A DNA stretch of 64,000 bases from Coprococcus sp. (GCA_017935345.1 JAGBHU010000032.1:1-64000), one strand, 5' to 3'. Positions 43,929 to 54,608 are shown, counted from the stretch's first letter. Notes: generated by a model not told the origin, from the sequence alone. Program-made: numbers and translations.

Positions 43929-44644
43929 GGTCTCGCCCCCCTTTTGAACAGGAAATCTCCGAAAGCCAGATTGGCGGCTTGGGAAAGTTCACGGGTGACC
44001 GGGAGCTTTTTTCCATTCTTTAGAATAAAATCTGTGCCGTCAAAATCCGCTGCATATTCCAGATTGATGACGATGCCTCTGCGGCACAGGAAGAAACATT
44101 CATCGTTTAATTTTCCGGTAAATTCCCGAAAGGTTTGGCGTGTCACGGTGGTGTTGCCGTCTGCTGTATATATATGAATCTGGTGTTGGTAATGTTCAGC
44201 ATACAGGATTTCCTGAAAATACAGACGGACAACACCGCCTACAGTATTTACGTCTATATATTTGTCCAAGGAAGGAAGCAGTTGCATAATTTCATCAAAC
44301 AGAACTGCCAATTCTTCATCGGTGTATGGCTTGACAAGATATTGTAGTGCCCGAACCCGGAAAGCATCTAAGGCATGGTCCATAGAGGTGGTGGTAAATA
44401 CCAGTATGCAGTCTGAATTGAACTGCCGCAGATCCTTTGCTGCTTCTACCCCATTTTTCCCTTCCATATAAACATCCAGAAACACAAGCTCAAAGTGCTC
44501 CTGTTTTGCTGCGGAAAGAAAAGCTTCACCGCTTTCAAATTCCCGGATTTCAGCATACAGGGCACATCGACAAAGCTGTGTCTTTAATCTGTTCCGCAGT
44601 ATGGTACGCTCTGAGGCAATATCATCCACAATGGCAATCCGCAT
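43925..44644 (-). CDS. LytTR-family response regulator
   Basis: A 239-residue regulator: receiver (about 1-120) with IVDDIASE, phospho-acceptor Asp in LVFLDVYMEG, Thr/Ser in VFTTTSM and Lys in LVKPYT; then the LytTR DNA-binding domain (about 135-235) with IDVNTVGGVVRLYFQEILYAE and FFLCRRGIVINLEYA. I start at ATG 44644, nine bases after AAGGA; a start seven codons earlier is possible. It pairs with the downstream kinase and is divergent from the giant secreted-protein gene, in whose promoter I see LytTR-like repeats. Confidence 0.9.
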   Translation of the reverse strand: MRIAIVDDIASERTILRNRLKTQLCRCALYAEIREFESGEAFLSAAKQEHFELVFLDVYMEGKNGVEAAKDLRQFNSDCILVFTTTSMDHALDAFRVRALQYLVKPYTDEELAVLFDEIMQLLPSLDKYIDVNTVGGVVRLYFQEILYAEHYQHQIHIYTADGNTTVTRQTFREFTGKLNDECFFLCRRGIVINLEYAADFDGTDFILKNGKKLPVTRELSQAANLAFGDFLFKRGARP

Positions 44645-44727
44645 GGCATTATTTCCTTTCTTCATTCATACATATATAAAATATATTTTAACATATAACA
44701 TATAACATATCCATTTGTATTTTTAAA

Positions 44728-44757
44728 ACAATTTGGGACGGATTTTAACAATTCGTG
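44728..44757 (+). promoter_or_regulatory. Two LytTR-like boxes upstream of the giant-protein promoter
   Basis: ACAATTTGGG at 44728-44737 and ACAATTCGTG at 44748-44757 are direct repeats 20 bases apart. The second fits the LytTR consensus ([TA][AC][CA]GTTN[AG][TC]G) at nine of ten places, the first at eight. They end nine bases before a -35 box, the usual activator position. Confidence 0.65.
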
Positions 44758-44766
44758 CCAGACACA

Positions 44767-44794
44767 TTGTAAAGAAGCGGCGCTCCGATATAAT
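44767..44794 (+). promoter_or_regulatory. Promoter of the leader-giant protein operon
   Basis: TTGTAA 44767-44772, 16-base spacer, TATAAT 44789-44794. The transcript would have a leader of about 140 bases before the giant gene. Confidence 0.65.
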
Positions 44795-44903
44795 AATATA
44801 ACATATGCACTCATGCGGGCAGAAGCAGTCATTACGTGGATTACGTGGCATTCAGTGCAGCAAATCTGTGGGATAGTACCCATATAGAAGGAGGATTTAC
44901 AGG

Positions 44904-44942
44904 ATGAAAGAAAAAGAAATGGGAGGTATTCTGCGGATATGA
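44904..44942 (+). CDS. 12-codon leader ORF overlapping the giant gene start
   Basis: An excellent AAGGAGG at 44888-44894 serves ATG 44904, and the frame reads MKEKEMGGILRI and stops at TGA 44940-44942. That stop overlaps the ATG of the giant gene at 44939 (ATGA). The giant gene's own site (GGGAGG) lies 12 bases from its ATG, inside the leader ORF. Ribosomes that finish the leader could restart on the giant gene. Confidence 0.55.
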   Translation: MKEKEMGGILRI

Positions 44943-47900
44943 GAAAAATAAAAAAGCAATTGCTCAGTATCGTACTTGTCGTGTGTCTGGTGATTCCGCT
45001 TGCACTGGATTTCATACCGGCGAAAGCAACAGAGGGAACAGAGGAAACGGCGAAAACAGCGGGAGCAACGGATGAAACGGATGCGTTCGGTATCCGGACA
45101 GATCAGGAGTTTAATGAAGATGAAGCGATAAAGGGCAATCCGTATGGTACGGAAGGCTGGGTGCCGATTAACACGGTGTCTGAGCTCTTTGTTGCAAAGG
45201 GTGACTCCAACAATCGAGCATGGAATACATACAACTACAATGAGGATGGAAAGGTTGGTTCCATAAAAGCGGTTACGAGCGGCAATGTTGTGGGTAATAG
45301 GAATGAAGGAAATAAAGACGGCTTTTCCATTGTGCATTCGGCTCCCTGTGATTTCAAGGGGGAGGGGCAGAAACGGTATACGGCTACCATAGGCTACTGG
45401 AAAGATAAGAAGTATGCCCAGCTCTTTATCACGGATCAAAGCGGTACCCGGGTAAGTCAGACTGTGCAGCTTGGAAGCAAGGACACACTTGCTTTCCTGA
45501 ATGGTGCGGAGACCCATAACAATACCGGATTTCTTTCCGTTGCAGCAGGGGATTTTGACGGCGATGGAAGGGATTCTGTCCTTGTGTATGTGCCGGAGAT
45601 GGAGAAGGAGGGCAAGTATCCGGGAATTTGGGAGTATACAGTAGATGAATCCGGACAGATTGCATACAAAGGAGAATTCTGCAAGGTATACAGCCTTCTT
45701 GGTGTGAAGGATGCATCCCGGGATAACAAAGACGACGGAAAGGTACGAAAAAACGCCCCGGTGGTGCAGCTTCTTACAGCGGATACGGACAATGACAATG
45801 TGGATGAGCTGATTATTACCGCCGGAATGAACAACTGCTCGGCGAACGATGTAAAAAGGCGTCATTCTCAGATGTTTATCTATGATTATGTGAATCAGGG
45901 ACAGGATGACAGCGGTGCAGCAAAATATGCATGGAAGCAGTCGTTCCGTCTGGAGACATCAGGCTACACCGGCGGTTACAATAATGCGAAGAGGCTCCGG
46001 TGGGCATCTTCTGATGTGGGAAATCTCATCGTATCCATTACAGGTACGGATTATCCGGAGATTTTCACGGCCGGTTGGATTGATAAGCATGGAAGTGATG
46101 GCGATAACATGACGGATGCCATCGGAAGCTATGTTACCCGATGCATAGGAGCGACCAAAACAGAGTATGGGACGACGGTCGGCAGCTATGAGGCGGGTAT
46201 GAACCAGGCACTCTCGGGTAATGCAGTCAGTGAGTTTACGGAGGGCGGTCACAAGGAAGGGGACGATGTGCACAGTCTTCTTCCGGTAACAATCTTTGAG
46301 GCAGATGGTGCAGGAAAGAAGGCTTCTGTGCTGATTTCCGATACGGTATATGAGCTAAAAGAAAGCGGCGCAACGCTGGATAAGGTTTACCGTGACAGTT
46401 ATTTTAATGACAATGACAATGGAATCGGTGGTTGTGTCATTTCCAACAATATCGTACAGGATGCAGTCAGCGGCAACTTCGACGGCAACGTGGAGGGCAG
46501 GGAGCAGGCCATTTTTACAACATGTCAAAAGAGAGACAGTAGAAATGATTATTTCTTCAAAATTTATACTTATCAGAAGAACGGTAGCGGGAATTGGAGT
46601 TGTAGTAGTACGGATTATGTAATTAAGCAGATTGGTAATGCTTATGTCTCTTTATGCCCGTTGGATATAGATAATGACAGTACAATTGCGCGGGTCAAGG
46701 ACGCTTCTTTGACCTATACGGAGCCGGAGGTTCTTGCACTTCTGGAGGCAGCGCCGTATTTCAAGGAGGTGGACGGAGGAGACACCGGGAACAGCGAGAC
46801 GGCCTACGGAAAATCTGAAGGTTCTGGGACAAGTGTGACCACATCCAACGGACTGTCCACGGAGATTACAGTAGGCTTTGAATATCAGGTTGATGATTTG
46901 ACCGCAGGCTTTGCTAACGGCGCAGGTTTTGAGGCTACAGTTGAGAATAGTTTTACATGGGAGACATCGGAGAGCACCGCCATAGAGTATGAGTTGAATT
47001 ACTCCAATGACACCGGAGAAAACATGGTGCTTGTATATCGGAGACCGGTGACGGTGTGGCGTTATGAGGTAAAGAACAGTAATGCGGACCTTGTGCTTGC
47101 AAAGGAGGGAACACTTTTAACGAGTATGATTTCCGTGGAGGAGTACAATCGTGTTGCGGGACAGTATGGCCTTTCTGAAATCGTGGAGGGCGTCACATTG
47201 TCCGATCCGGGAAATCCATTTTCATATCGGAATAGCACTGCAGGATTAACGGACGCGATAACCAGCACTCAGAGCGCCTCTTATAACGGCGGAGGAACAA
47301 TCAGCCAGGGTTTTACTTACAGTCAGGAGCAGGAAAGTGCATTTTCCTATGAGATGAGTGCATCCTTCAGCGCCTATGGAATCGTTTTTGGAACGAAGAT
47401 TGGAGGTGGGGCAGGCTATGTCACCAGCAGCGGAAATTCTACTATCAATATGAGCAGTATTTCCAAGTCCGGTGCAGTGACCGGAAAGAAGGTGGACGGT
47501 TATGACTTTACATGGCGGTTTGCACACTGGAAGACGAAGTTGGACGATACAGAAATTCCGGTTCTCGGGTATGTGTTAACGAATGTGACGGCGCCACCGA
47601 CGCCGCCGACGAATATCAGAGCGGATCACATCACATCTACGACAGCGGAGCTCAGCTGGGAATTTGGTGGTAGGAATCCGGAGGAATATCGGATTTACCA
47701 AATCTATCCGGACGGCTCCAAGATACAGATTGGTGTGGTGGACGGTACGGAAAATCAGTTTGGTTTGTCAAAGCTGGTTCCAAACACTTCTTATACATAT
47801 GCGGTTAGTGCTTACAGCGAATTCGGAGAGAATCGGGGCGAATCTGTCATGAGTGAGGAGGTTACCGTGACGACACTTCCGGAGGGGCTTGCCTCTGTAG

Positions 47901-50900
47901 AGATTACTTCTCCAAAGGATTGTAGCGTGAAGCCGGGGACAGACGCAGTCTTCAAGTCTAATATTGCTGTTGTATCAGATGTATACCAGGCAACAAATTT
48001 CCAGTGGCAGAAGAAAGTGACAGGAGGAAGCTGGGAAGATATAAGCGGAGCGAAAAGCAGTACCCTGCGGGTAACCGACGTGAAAACGGAGGATAATGGC
48101 AGTCAGTACCGTTGTGTATTCAAGGTGGGCTATGCAGGTTCTGCTTCACTGATACAGTATTATAGTGATGCGGCAACTCTTCACGTGGGTGAAATAGGCG
48201 TGGATGCGGAGCTTGCGGTAACAGGGCATGATAATACGGGTGGTGGAACACTTGCAGATCCATACAAGGGTAAATCCGATTATCAGAAGCAGAATGGAAC
48301 GACAACTACAACCCAGCTGGTAACAGAGGAGGTTGTAATTCCGGCTGATACCGATATGGGCAGACCTGAGCTTACAGTATATCAATATGATGTAACTACG
48401 GATGCGGGGGAATTAACAAGGACAGACTATTACGGAGTCGGGCTGGATGAAAAAGGGAAACGAATCTATTATCAGCTGGCAAAAAACGGCGATGAATATA
48501 CAGTAGGGGAAGAAGTCACAGAGACTGAGACTGTGACATGGAAGGATGATACGAATCAGGCTGTGACAGGACTTCCGGATAACTTAAATGGTGATGAACA
48601 GATAAGCAATACCATAGAAGGTTCTTCTAAGATGTATTATCTGATGGCAGAGGTGAAAGGACAGACAAGAGATTTAATCAGCGACGCACCGGATGCAGTA
48701 GACACACGCCTTCAATCTGCAACAGATATTACGTATTACTGGAGAAACGGCAGCAAATATTATACCTACGGAGAGAATGGCTCTGTGGGTGCAGAGGTGA
48801 CTCTGACTGCTGATAAGACAAGTGAATTTTATGATATATATTATATGGACGACAGTATGGTAATACTGGGCCGCGGTGAGACGTGGACAGAGGAGGATAC
48901 ATCGGAATCTACCGAAGAAAACAAAGTCTATATGGAAGAGTCAGATTACCTGTACACGAAGCTGGATAAAAGTGTGGATTCTTACACAGTGACGCTGATG
49001 CAGGTGAGCCATGAGAACGTATATATGGCAGGCGAAACCATTTTGACGGATTTTAATTCGGGTGGACTGGTTGCTGTGACAGAGAAGAAAGAAGAAACAA
49101 TAGAGGTTCCAATCTGGCAGACTGCCAGGGGCACATTCCTGACACTGACGGCGACCGTAAAGGATGCTGCAGATGGTACGGCGGCAAAAGGTGCGGTAGT
49201 GGATTTCTATATAACGAATACGGAGACCGGAACGGTGCAAAACCTGACGGGCACAGTCGGAAATGACGGAAAGGCATCTATAAGCTGGTGTGCTTCTACA
49301 AGAGCACTTTATAAGATGCAGGGAGTGGTGCGCCAGAGCGGCGGCTATCAGAGGTCAGAGACTACAACGAAGTATTATGATGCGGCGGGGACCTATGCAA
49401 AAGAGACTACAGAATACCGTCTGGCGATTCTGAAAAATGGAGAGGATACTGCCGGTACGGTGAGTTACGGAGATATTATCAGTCTCGTACTGCAGGAGAG
49501 AACCCTGGATGCTGCTGACACAGAGAAAGAGTGGAAAAATTCTGACAACACGGCATTTGTTTTTACGAAAAGAGCATCGGATGGAAAAGAGACTGTTCTA
49601 AAAGATTCGACATGGAAGACCGAGGCTGGAGGAAAATATATTTTTGCTGCGTATCCGAAGCCGGAGACCGCTGACGGAAGCTCGGACATCACAGTAGAGC
49701 AGCTTATACCTTCCGATAAGGTAGCGACAGCAACCTTGGAGGTAAAAAAGGTATCCGTGAGTATTTCTCCAGTATGGCAGGTAAATACGATACCGGAAAA
49801 TGAATCGGAAGTGGAAATTGTGGCAGATTTAGAAAATGAGGAGCTGGAATCAGAGAAATTAAAAGAGATCTTTGATATCAACTGTGAGTATTTTGATTTG
49901 CAGGATCGTGATGCGGCTTCCGGACGTTATATGGTAACGCTCAGTTATAAGGACAGCGGGGAGAAGGTAAACACCTTCCGGAACAACTTTTCTGCGACTC
50001 TTTTAAGCGATAGCTTTATCAAGAAGCCGGGAAGTGCAAAAATTCGGTTTACCTGTGGAGAGAATGGTACGCTGACCGGACAGTATTCGGACAATAATTA
50101 TCCGATGGAAAGCGGTGTCAGCAAGACCGCGGGTACGCGGCTTACGTTCCTTGCAAGACCGAAGGACGGTTATGCCGTTGGCACATGGACGATTAACGGA
50201 ACCAAATATCAGCCGGGACAGGATAACCTTCCGGAGGGTATGGAATTGAACGACAGTGGAACACAGTTGCGAATCGAGCGCTTCAATACCGATAAGCATG
50301 TACAGACGGTCGGTGGAGAAAAGAGCCTGCAGATTGATGTGGAGTTCATCAGCGTATCGAAAACGATTACATACAGTGCCGGTGTAAACGGCTCCATCAC
50401 GGCAGTAAATGCGGCAGGTCATACATTGGAAAGCGGTGCAAGGGTAAACAATGGCTCGTCAGTAACCTTTACGGCGAAGCCGGAGAACGGCTATATCATT
50501 GATCACTGGACCGTGAATCAAAAGACCTGGTGCTGGGATGGCACCGATGAGACCTATCGGGAAACAACACTGACATTGAAAGATATTCGTGAGGCGAAGA
50601 CAGTTGCCGTAGCTTTCAGGAAACAGACAGGGAACTATACGGTATCTGCAGATGTAGGAGCAGAAAATGGCGAAGCGGATGCATCCCTTGGAAGGATTAC
50701 GACAGTTTATGCCGGAACGGAGAATTCCGTTGATCTTTCGAAGAAGCTTCCGGAGGGAATATCTCTGACCTTTACGGCATTGGTAACCGAGCCAAGTAAC
50801 AATATGGTAAAGGAGTGGCGCATCAGTACCGACGGCGGAAACACCTATGAAACGATAGCAGGTTCCGGCGGACAGGAGAGCATGACCCTTTACAATATAA

Positions 50901-53900
50901 GCGAAGATACAAGAGTGCGTGCTATTGTGGCAACTGCCCAGCAATATAGATTGAATTATAAAGTAAGGTTAAATGGTGTGGAGGTCACCGATACAGCCAT
51001 TGCAGAGCTTACGGCAGAGAGCAATGGACGTAAGATTACAGACGATGAAATGGTATCGGCATATATTCCGGTAAACTTTGTACTGACACTTGGTGAGAAC
51101 TATTATGTGAAAGCATGGAGTGATGAAGTGTCTGCGGATGCGGATGATCCTACGAAGGCATTTCTTGCATCTCTCACACAGAATATGACGGTAACGGTTG
51201 ACATTGCAGGAAAGCCGGTTGTGACTTATGAAAAGCCGGAAAATGGAACCATCCGGGTAACGGATGCGGCGGATGCTGCAAAGGTGGTGGCAAGCGGAGA
51301 CTTTGTTGAACCGGGAACAGACATTTTTATGACCTTTACACCGGATAAGGGCTTTGAGATAGATGAACTCAAGGTAAATGGCGAGGTCGTTGCAGCAATC
51401 TATACGGATGCAAACGGAGAGACAACCGATACAAAGTGCTATGAACTTGCAGAGATTACAGCCGATCAGACGATTGAGGTAACTTATAAGGCTATCGCAC
51501 AACACGCAGTAGACTATTCTGTCATATACACCTCAGCAAAGCCAAACGGAACACTTACGGCATCAGCAGACCGAAAGGGAATGGAGATATATAAAATTGA
51601 TTCTTTGAATTCCGGCGATTTGGTCTATGGTGGCTCAGTAGTTACCTTTACAGCGAAGCCGGATGAAAATTACCGGGTAAAAGAATGGATAGTCAACGGC
51701 GTGGTGCAGAAGCAGTCCGGCGTGACGGTTACAGAGAATACGCTGTCCATTTCCGATGTGCAGGAGGCAACAAATGTCACGGTACAGTTCGTACCGCGTG
51801 GAAATAAGATGACCATTCAGGCGGGAGAGAACGGAAAGATTGTAAGTGCAAAGGTTGGAACCATCGAGCAGCTTCCGAACATTGAAAACGGATTTACGCT
51901 CGGTGAGTATGCGTCGGTAGTGATTACTGCTGAGGCGGACACCGGATATGAAGTGGAAAAATGGACGGTGAATGATGAGACTGTAAAAGATGGTGACAAT
52001 ATATATACAGGCACCACATACACCTATGATGGCAATGCGGGCAGCACAGGTGCGGATGTCAAGGTATTCTTCCATCAGATAGAATATTCTGTCACATGGA
52101 GCGGCCAGGGCGGAGCAGTAAAGGCAAACGACTATGACGGCAATGGTGCACAGATTCGTGGCGGAACAGAGGTAACCTTTACGGCAAAGCCGGATGCAGG
52201 TATGATTCTGGATTATTGGACAGTGAATGGAAGTAAGGTGACAGAGGAAAGTGGTACGATTTTGGATGATACATTTGTCTGGACTGTTCCGAATGGGAAA
52301 GCCTCAAGTCCGGAGATAAGCACCTTCAAGATTCAGGCGATATTTACAGAAGCACCTTATCAGGTGACATATGAGCAGCCGGAGGAACACGGAACACTGT
52401 CTGCAAAGGCAGGAGCTGTGTCTCTTCCAAGCGGTAGCGAAGTGAAGGGTAATACGGTGGTAACCTTTACGGTGGCGCCGGAGGACGGCTGGATGGTTGG
52501 AAGCTGGATTGTAAACGGAGAGACCATCGACAGTCAGGAAAATACACACAAAGTGACGATTACGAGTGAAACGAAGGTTTCTGTCACGATGATTCCGGAT
52601 ACGTACACGGTAACGGTGAAAAAGACCGGAAAGGGAGCCGTGACCATGGATGGAAAATCGGAGGAAAGCTATCAGGTTCCTTACGGTGGCAATTTGACAT
52701 TTACAGCAGCGGCAGAGGATTATTGGACCGTGAAGGAATGGAAGGTTAATGATGTAGTAGTAACCGAAGGCGTCAGCAAGGACCGTATGGAGTTTAACGC
52801 AACAGATATTCGGACAGATATGACCGTTGAGGCAGTCTTTGCGGCTGCACTGCAGTTTGAACTGTCCTATGCGGTGGAAGGAAATACGGGCGGCAGTCTT
52901 TCAGCGACCGCGGATGGAGAAGCTGTGATTTTAGAGAGCGGTCAGACGACGACAGTTACCGGCGGCAGCAGACTTGTATTTACCGCAGAGCCGCAGAATA
53001 ACCAGATGGTAAAAGCATGGACAGTCAACGGCGAAACGGTTGCAGATAATTGCTCGAATGTTCTGGTAATTGACGAAATGACCGAGAATACAACAGTATA
53101 TGTGTCCTATACGGCATACAAAGGGTATGCAATCCCGGTGGATGGCGCAGGCTATCAGATTACAGATGTTGAGCGTACACCATCAGATACGACCCCTGAG
53201 AACGAAATCCGGGAAGATGGAACATTGACATTCCGGGTGGCACTGGATGAGGAGAATGGTTATAATGCCATGAGCAGTCTTACGGTCAACGGTTACGACT
53301 GTATCGCAGGCAGACTGGCAGATGAGTCAGCAGGCGGACCGCAGGGATGCGAGGAGTTGACTGTAACAAAGAATAAGGATAACAGCTATACGATTACGGT
53401 TCGCAAGGTCACCGGAGAGATTGCGGTGAATGTGGAAGCGCATGAGCTTGAAAAAGTGGAAGCGAAGAAAGCGACCTGTATAGAAGAGGGAAATATTGAA
53501 TACTGGCAGTGCCGGAAAGAAGATTGTAAAGAGCTGTTTCAGGATGCGGAAGGAAGAAAACCGCTGACAGAAGGAGACGTCATCCTGGAAAAGGATATGC
53601 AAAACGGGCACAGCTATGGAGACCCGGTATTTACATGGGAAGGAACCGGTTCGGCGACAGCGGCATTCACGTGTGAGAATGGCTGTGGAGATGTGAAGAA
53701 GATTTCATGTTCTGTGGATAAGAAGCAGAAGGGTGATGAAATCACATACACAGCGACAGCCAAATTCGATGGAAAGGTCTGGACTGATACGAAGAAAGAG
53801 ACAATTCCGCACAGCTACGCTAATCCGGTATTTACATGGAAAGGAACTAAATCGGCAACAGCGACGTTCACGTGCAAGAATGGCTGCGGAAATGTGAAGA

Positions 53901-54565
53901 AGCTTTCATGCAGCGTGACTTCAAAAACCGGAAAGGATACGATTACCTATACGGCGAAGGTTCAATTTAACGGAAAGACGTATACGAATGTAAAGACGCA
54001 GGATCTTCCGATGAAAAACGTGGATTTCCGTCTTAAAGGCAGAACCGGTACAAAGAAGATCATATTGACATGGAGCCGGGTGCCGGGTGCTTCAGGGTAT
54101 GAGATCTACCGTGGAAAATGCAGTGGAAAATGCGTTAAGGTTAAGACCGTTAAATCAAATACAGTACAGAAATGGACTGATACGAAGAAGAAAGCGAACA
54201 CAGATTATAAGTATTACGTGCTTGCATACAAACTGGTGGATGGAAAGAAGCAATACTGCAATCGGTCGAACACAATTCATCTGGCAGTACCGACAAAAAA
54301 CACGAATGTGAAAGCTGTCAGGACGACATCAAAACTGTCACTGAAAAAGGGAAAGCAGAAGAAGCTGTCCGTGAAGCTGGTATATGAAAACAAGCGGAAG
54401 AAGCTTTCTTATCACATGGAGGGAGTGACCTTTAAGACTACGAATAAAAAGATTGCGACGGTTACCAAAAACGGTGTAATCAAAGCAAAAGGAAAGGGAA
54501 CCTGTTACGTTTATGTTACGGCATATAGTGGTGCATACGTAAAAGTAAAAGTAACAGTCAGATAA
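44939..54565 (+). CDS. Giant secreted multi-domain surface protein (3208 residues)
   Basis: Signal peptide about 1-31 (KKQLLSIVLVVCLVIPLALD). Residues about 130-590 form a VCBS/FG-GAP-like propeller with DxDxDG-type motifs (DFDGDGRDS, DTDNDNVDE). A region at about 620-884, rich in Ser, Thr and alternating strands (GFEYQVDDLT ... VYRRPVTVWRYEV), looks like a beta-pore or adhesin module. Then follow Fn3 (884-980), an Ig-like domain (982-1084), further beta regions, an Ig-like BIG domain (about 1384-1494) and about twelve divergent InlB B-type repeats (about 1690-2800), each with a VTFTAKP ... WTVNG core. The end has two HSY-CGxC repeats (2888-3024), an Fn3-like and a BIG2 domain. No LPXTG motif or sortase is visible. 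Promoter and LytTR boxes suggest control by the adjacent two-component pair. Confidence 0.9.
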   Translation: MRKIKKQLLSIVLVVCLVIPLALDFIPAKATEGTEETAKTAGATDETDAFGIRTDQEFNEDEAIKGNPYGTEGWVPINTVSELFVAKGDSNNRAWNTYNYNEDGKVGSIKAVTSGNVVGNRNEGNKDGFSIVHSAPCDFKGEGQKRYTATIGYWKDKKYAQLFITDQSGTRVSQTVQLGSKDTLAFLNGAETHNNTGFLSVAAGDFDGDGRDSVLVYVPEMEKEGKYPGIWEYTVDESGQIAYKGEFCKVYSLLGVKDASRDNKDDGKVRKNAPVVQLLTADTDNDNVDELIITAGMNNCSANDVKRRHSQMFIYDYVNQGQDDSGAAKYAWKQSFRLETSGYTGGYNNAKRLRWASSDVGNLIVSITGTDYPEIFTAGWIDKHGSDGDNMTDAIGSYVTRCIGATKTEYGTTVGSYEAGMNQALSGNAVSEFTEGGHKEGDDVHSLLPVTIFEADGAGKKASVLISDTVYELKESGATLDKVYRDSYFNDNDNGIGGCVISNNIVQDAVSGNFDGNVEGREQAIFTTCQKRDSRNDYFFKIYTYQKNGSGNWSCSSTDYVIKQIGNAYVSLCPLDIDNDSTIARVKDASLTYTEPEVLALLEAAPYFKEVDGGDTGNSETAYGKSEGSGTSVTTSNGLSTEITVGFEYQVDDLTAGFANGAGFEATVENSFTWETSESTAIEYELNYSNDTGENMVLVYRRPVTVWRYEVKNSNADLVLAKEGTLLTSMISVEEYNRVAGQYGLSEIVEGVTLSDPGNPFSYRNSTAGLTDAITSTQSASYNGGGTISQGFTYSQEQESAFSYEMSASFSAYGIVFGTKIGGGAGYVTSSGNSTINMSSISKSGAVTGKKVDGYDFTWRFAHWKTKLDDTEIPVLGYVLTNVTAPPTPPTNIRADHITSTTAELSWEFGGRNPEEYRIYQIYPDGSKIQIGVVDGTENQFGLSKLVPNTSYTYAVSAYSEFGENRGESVMSEEVTVTTLPEGLASVEITSPKDCSVKPGTDAVFKSNIAVVSDVYQATNFQWQKKVTGGSWEDISGAKSSTLRVTDVKTEDNGSQYRCVFKVGYAGSASLIQYYSDAATLHVGEIGVDAELAVTGHDNTGGGTLADPYKGKSDYQKQNGTTTTTQLVTEEVVIPADTDMGRPELTVYQYDVTTDAGELTRTDYYGVGLDEKGKRIYYQLAKNGDEYTVGEEVTETETVTWKDDTNQAVTGLPDNLNGDEQISNTIEGSSKMYYLMAEVKGQTRDLISDAPDAVDTRLQSATDITYYWRNGSKYYTYGENGSVGAEVTLTADKTSEFYDIYYMDDSMVILGRGETWTEEDTSESTEENKVYMEESDYLYTKLDKSVDSYTVTLMQVSHENVYMAGETILTDFNSGGLVAVTEKKEETIEVPIWQTARGTFLTLTATVKDAADGTAAKGAVVDFYITNTETGTVQNLTGTVGNDGKASISWCASTRALYKMQGVVRQSGGYQRSETTTKYYDAAGTYAKETTEYRLAILKNGEDTAGTVSYGDIISLVLQERTLDAADTEKEWKNSDNTAFVFTKRASDGKETVLKDSTWKTEAGGKYIFAAYPKPETADGSSDITVEQLIPSDKVATATLEVKKVSVSISPVWQVNTIPENESEVEIVADLENEELESEKLKEIFDINCEYFDLQDRDAASGRYMVTLSYKDSGEKVNTFRNNFSATLLSDSFIKKPGSAKIRFTCGENGTLTGQYSDNNYPMESGVSKTAGTRLTFLARPKDGYAVGTWTINGTKYQPGQDNLPEGMELNDSGTQLRIERFNTDKHVQTVGGEKSLQIDVEFISVSKTITYSAGVNGSITAVNAAGHTLESGARVNNGSSVTFTAKPENGYIIDHWTVNQKTWCWDGTDETYRETTLTLKDIREAKTVAVAFRKQTGNYTVSADVGAENGEADASLGRITTVYAGTENSVDLSKKLPEGISLTFTALVTEPSNNMVKEWRISTDGGNTYETIAGSGGQESMTLYNISEDTRVRAIVATAQQYRLNYKVRLNGVEVTDTAIAELTAESNGRKITDDEMVSAYIPVNFVLTLGENYYVKAWSDEVSADADDPTKAFLASLTQNMTVTVDIAGKPVVTYEKPENGTIRVTDAADAAKVVASGDFVEPGTDIFMTFTPDKGFEIDELKVNGEVVAAIYTDANGETTDTKCYELAEITADQTIEVTYKAIAQHAVDYSVIYTSAKPNGTLTASADRKGMEIYKIDSLNSGDLVYGGSVVTFTAKPDENYRVKEWIVNGVVQKQSGVTVTENTLSISDVQEATNVTVQFVPRGNKMTIQAGENGKIVSAKVGTIEQLPNIENGFTLGEYASVVITAEADTGYEVEKWTVNDETVKDGDNIYTGTTYTYDGNAGSTGADVKVFFHQIEYSVTWSGQGGAVKANDYDGNGAQIRGGTEVTFTAKPDAGMILDYWTVNGSKVTEESGTILDDTFVWTVPNGKASSPEISTFKIQAIFTEAPYQVTYEQPEEHGTLSAKAGAVSLPSGSEVKGNTVVTFTVAPEDGWMVGSWIVNGETIDSQENTHKVTITSETKVSVTMIPDTYTVTVKKTGKGAVTMDGKSEESYQVPYGGNLTFTAAAEDYWTVKEWKVNDVVVTEGVSKDRMEFNATDIRTDMTVEAVFAAALQFELSYAVEGNTGGSLSATADGEAVILESGQTTTVTGGSRLVFTAEPQNNQMVKAWTVNGETVADNCSNVLVIDEMTENTTVYVSYTAYKGYAIPVDGAGYQITDVERTPSDTTPENEIREDGTLTFRVALDEENGYNAMSSLTVNGYDCIAGRLADESAGGPQGCEELTVTKNKDNSYTITVRKVTGEIAVNVEAHELEKVEAKKATCIEEGNIEYWQCRKEDCKELFQDAEGRKPLTEGDVILEKDMQNGHSYGDPVFTWEGTGSATAAFTCENGCGDVKKISCSVDKKQKGDEITYTATAKFDGKVWTDTKKETIPHSYANPVFTWKGTKSATATFTCKNGCGNVKKLSCSVTSKTGKDTITYTAKVQFNGKTYTNVKTQDLPMKNVDFRLKGRTGTKKIILTWSRVPGASGYEIYRGKCSGKCVKVKTVKSNTVQKWTDTKKKANTDYKYYVLAYKLVDGKKQYCNRSNTIHLAVPTKNTNVKAVRTTSKLSLKKGKQKKLSVKLVYENKRKKLSYHMEGVTFKTTNKKIATVTKNGVIKAKGKGTCYVYVTAYSGAYVKVKVTVR

Positions 54566-54571
54566 GAAAAG

Positions 54572-54608
54572 ACCGGGAGGGGAGATGATTTTCCCTTCCC
54601 GGTTTTTT
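54572..54608 (+). terminator. Terminator after the giant gene
   Basis: ACCGGGAGGGGA (from 54572) pairs with TTCCCTTCCCGGT (54591-54603), followed by a T run. Confidence 0.85.

Noticed and set aside
44897..45865. 322-codon minus-strand frame at the start of the giant gene
   Set aside because: Antisense shadow without motifs; many similar shadows lie along the 44.9-54.6 kb gene.
54300..54565. Sortase anchor at the end of the giant protein
   Set aside because: The C-terminus is a BIG2 domain ending in VKVTVR, with no LPXTG, hydrophobic segment or charged tail.
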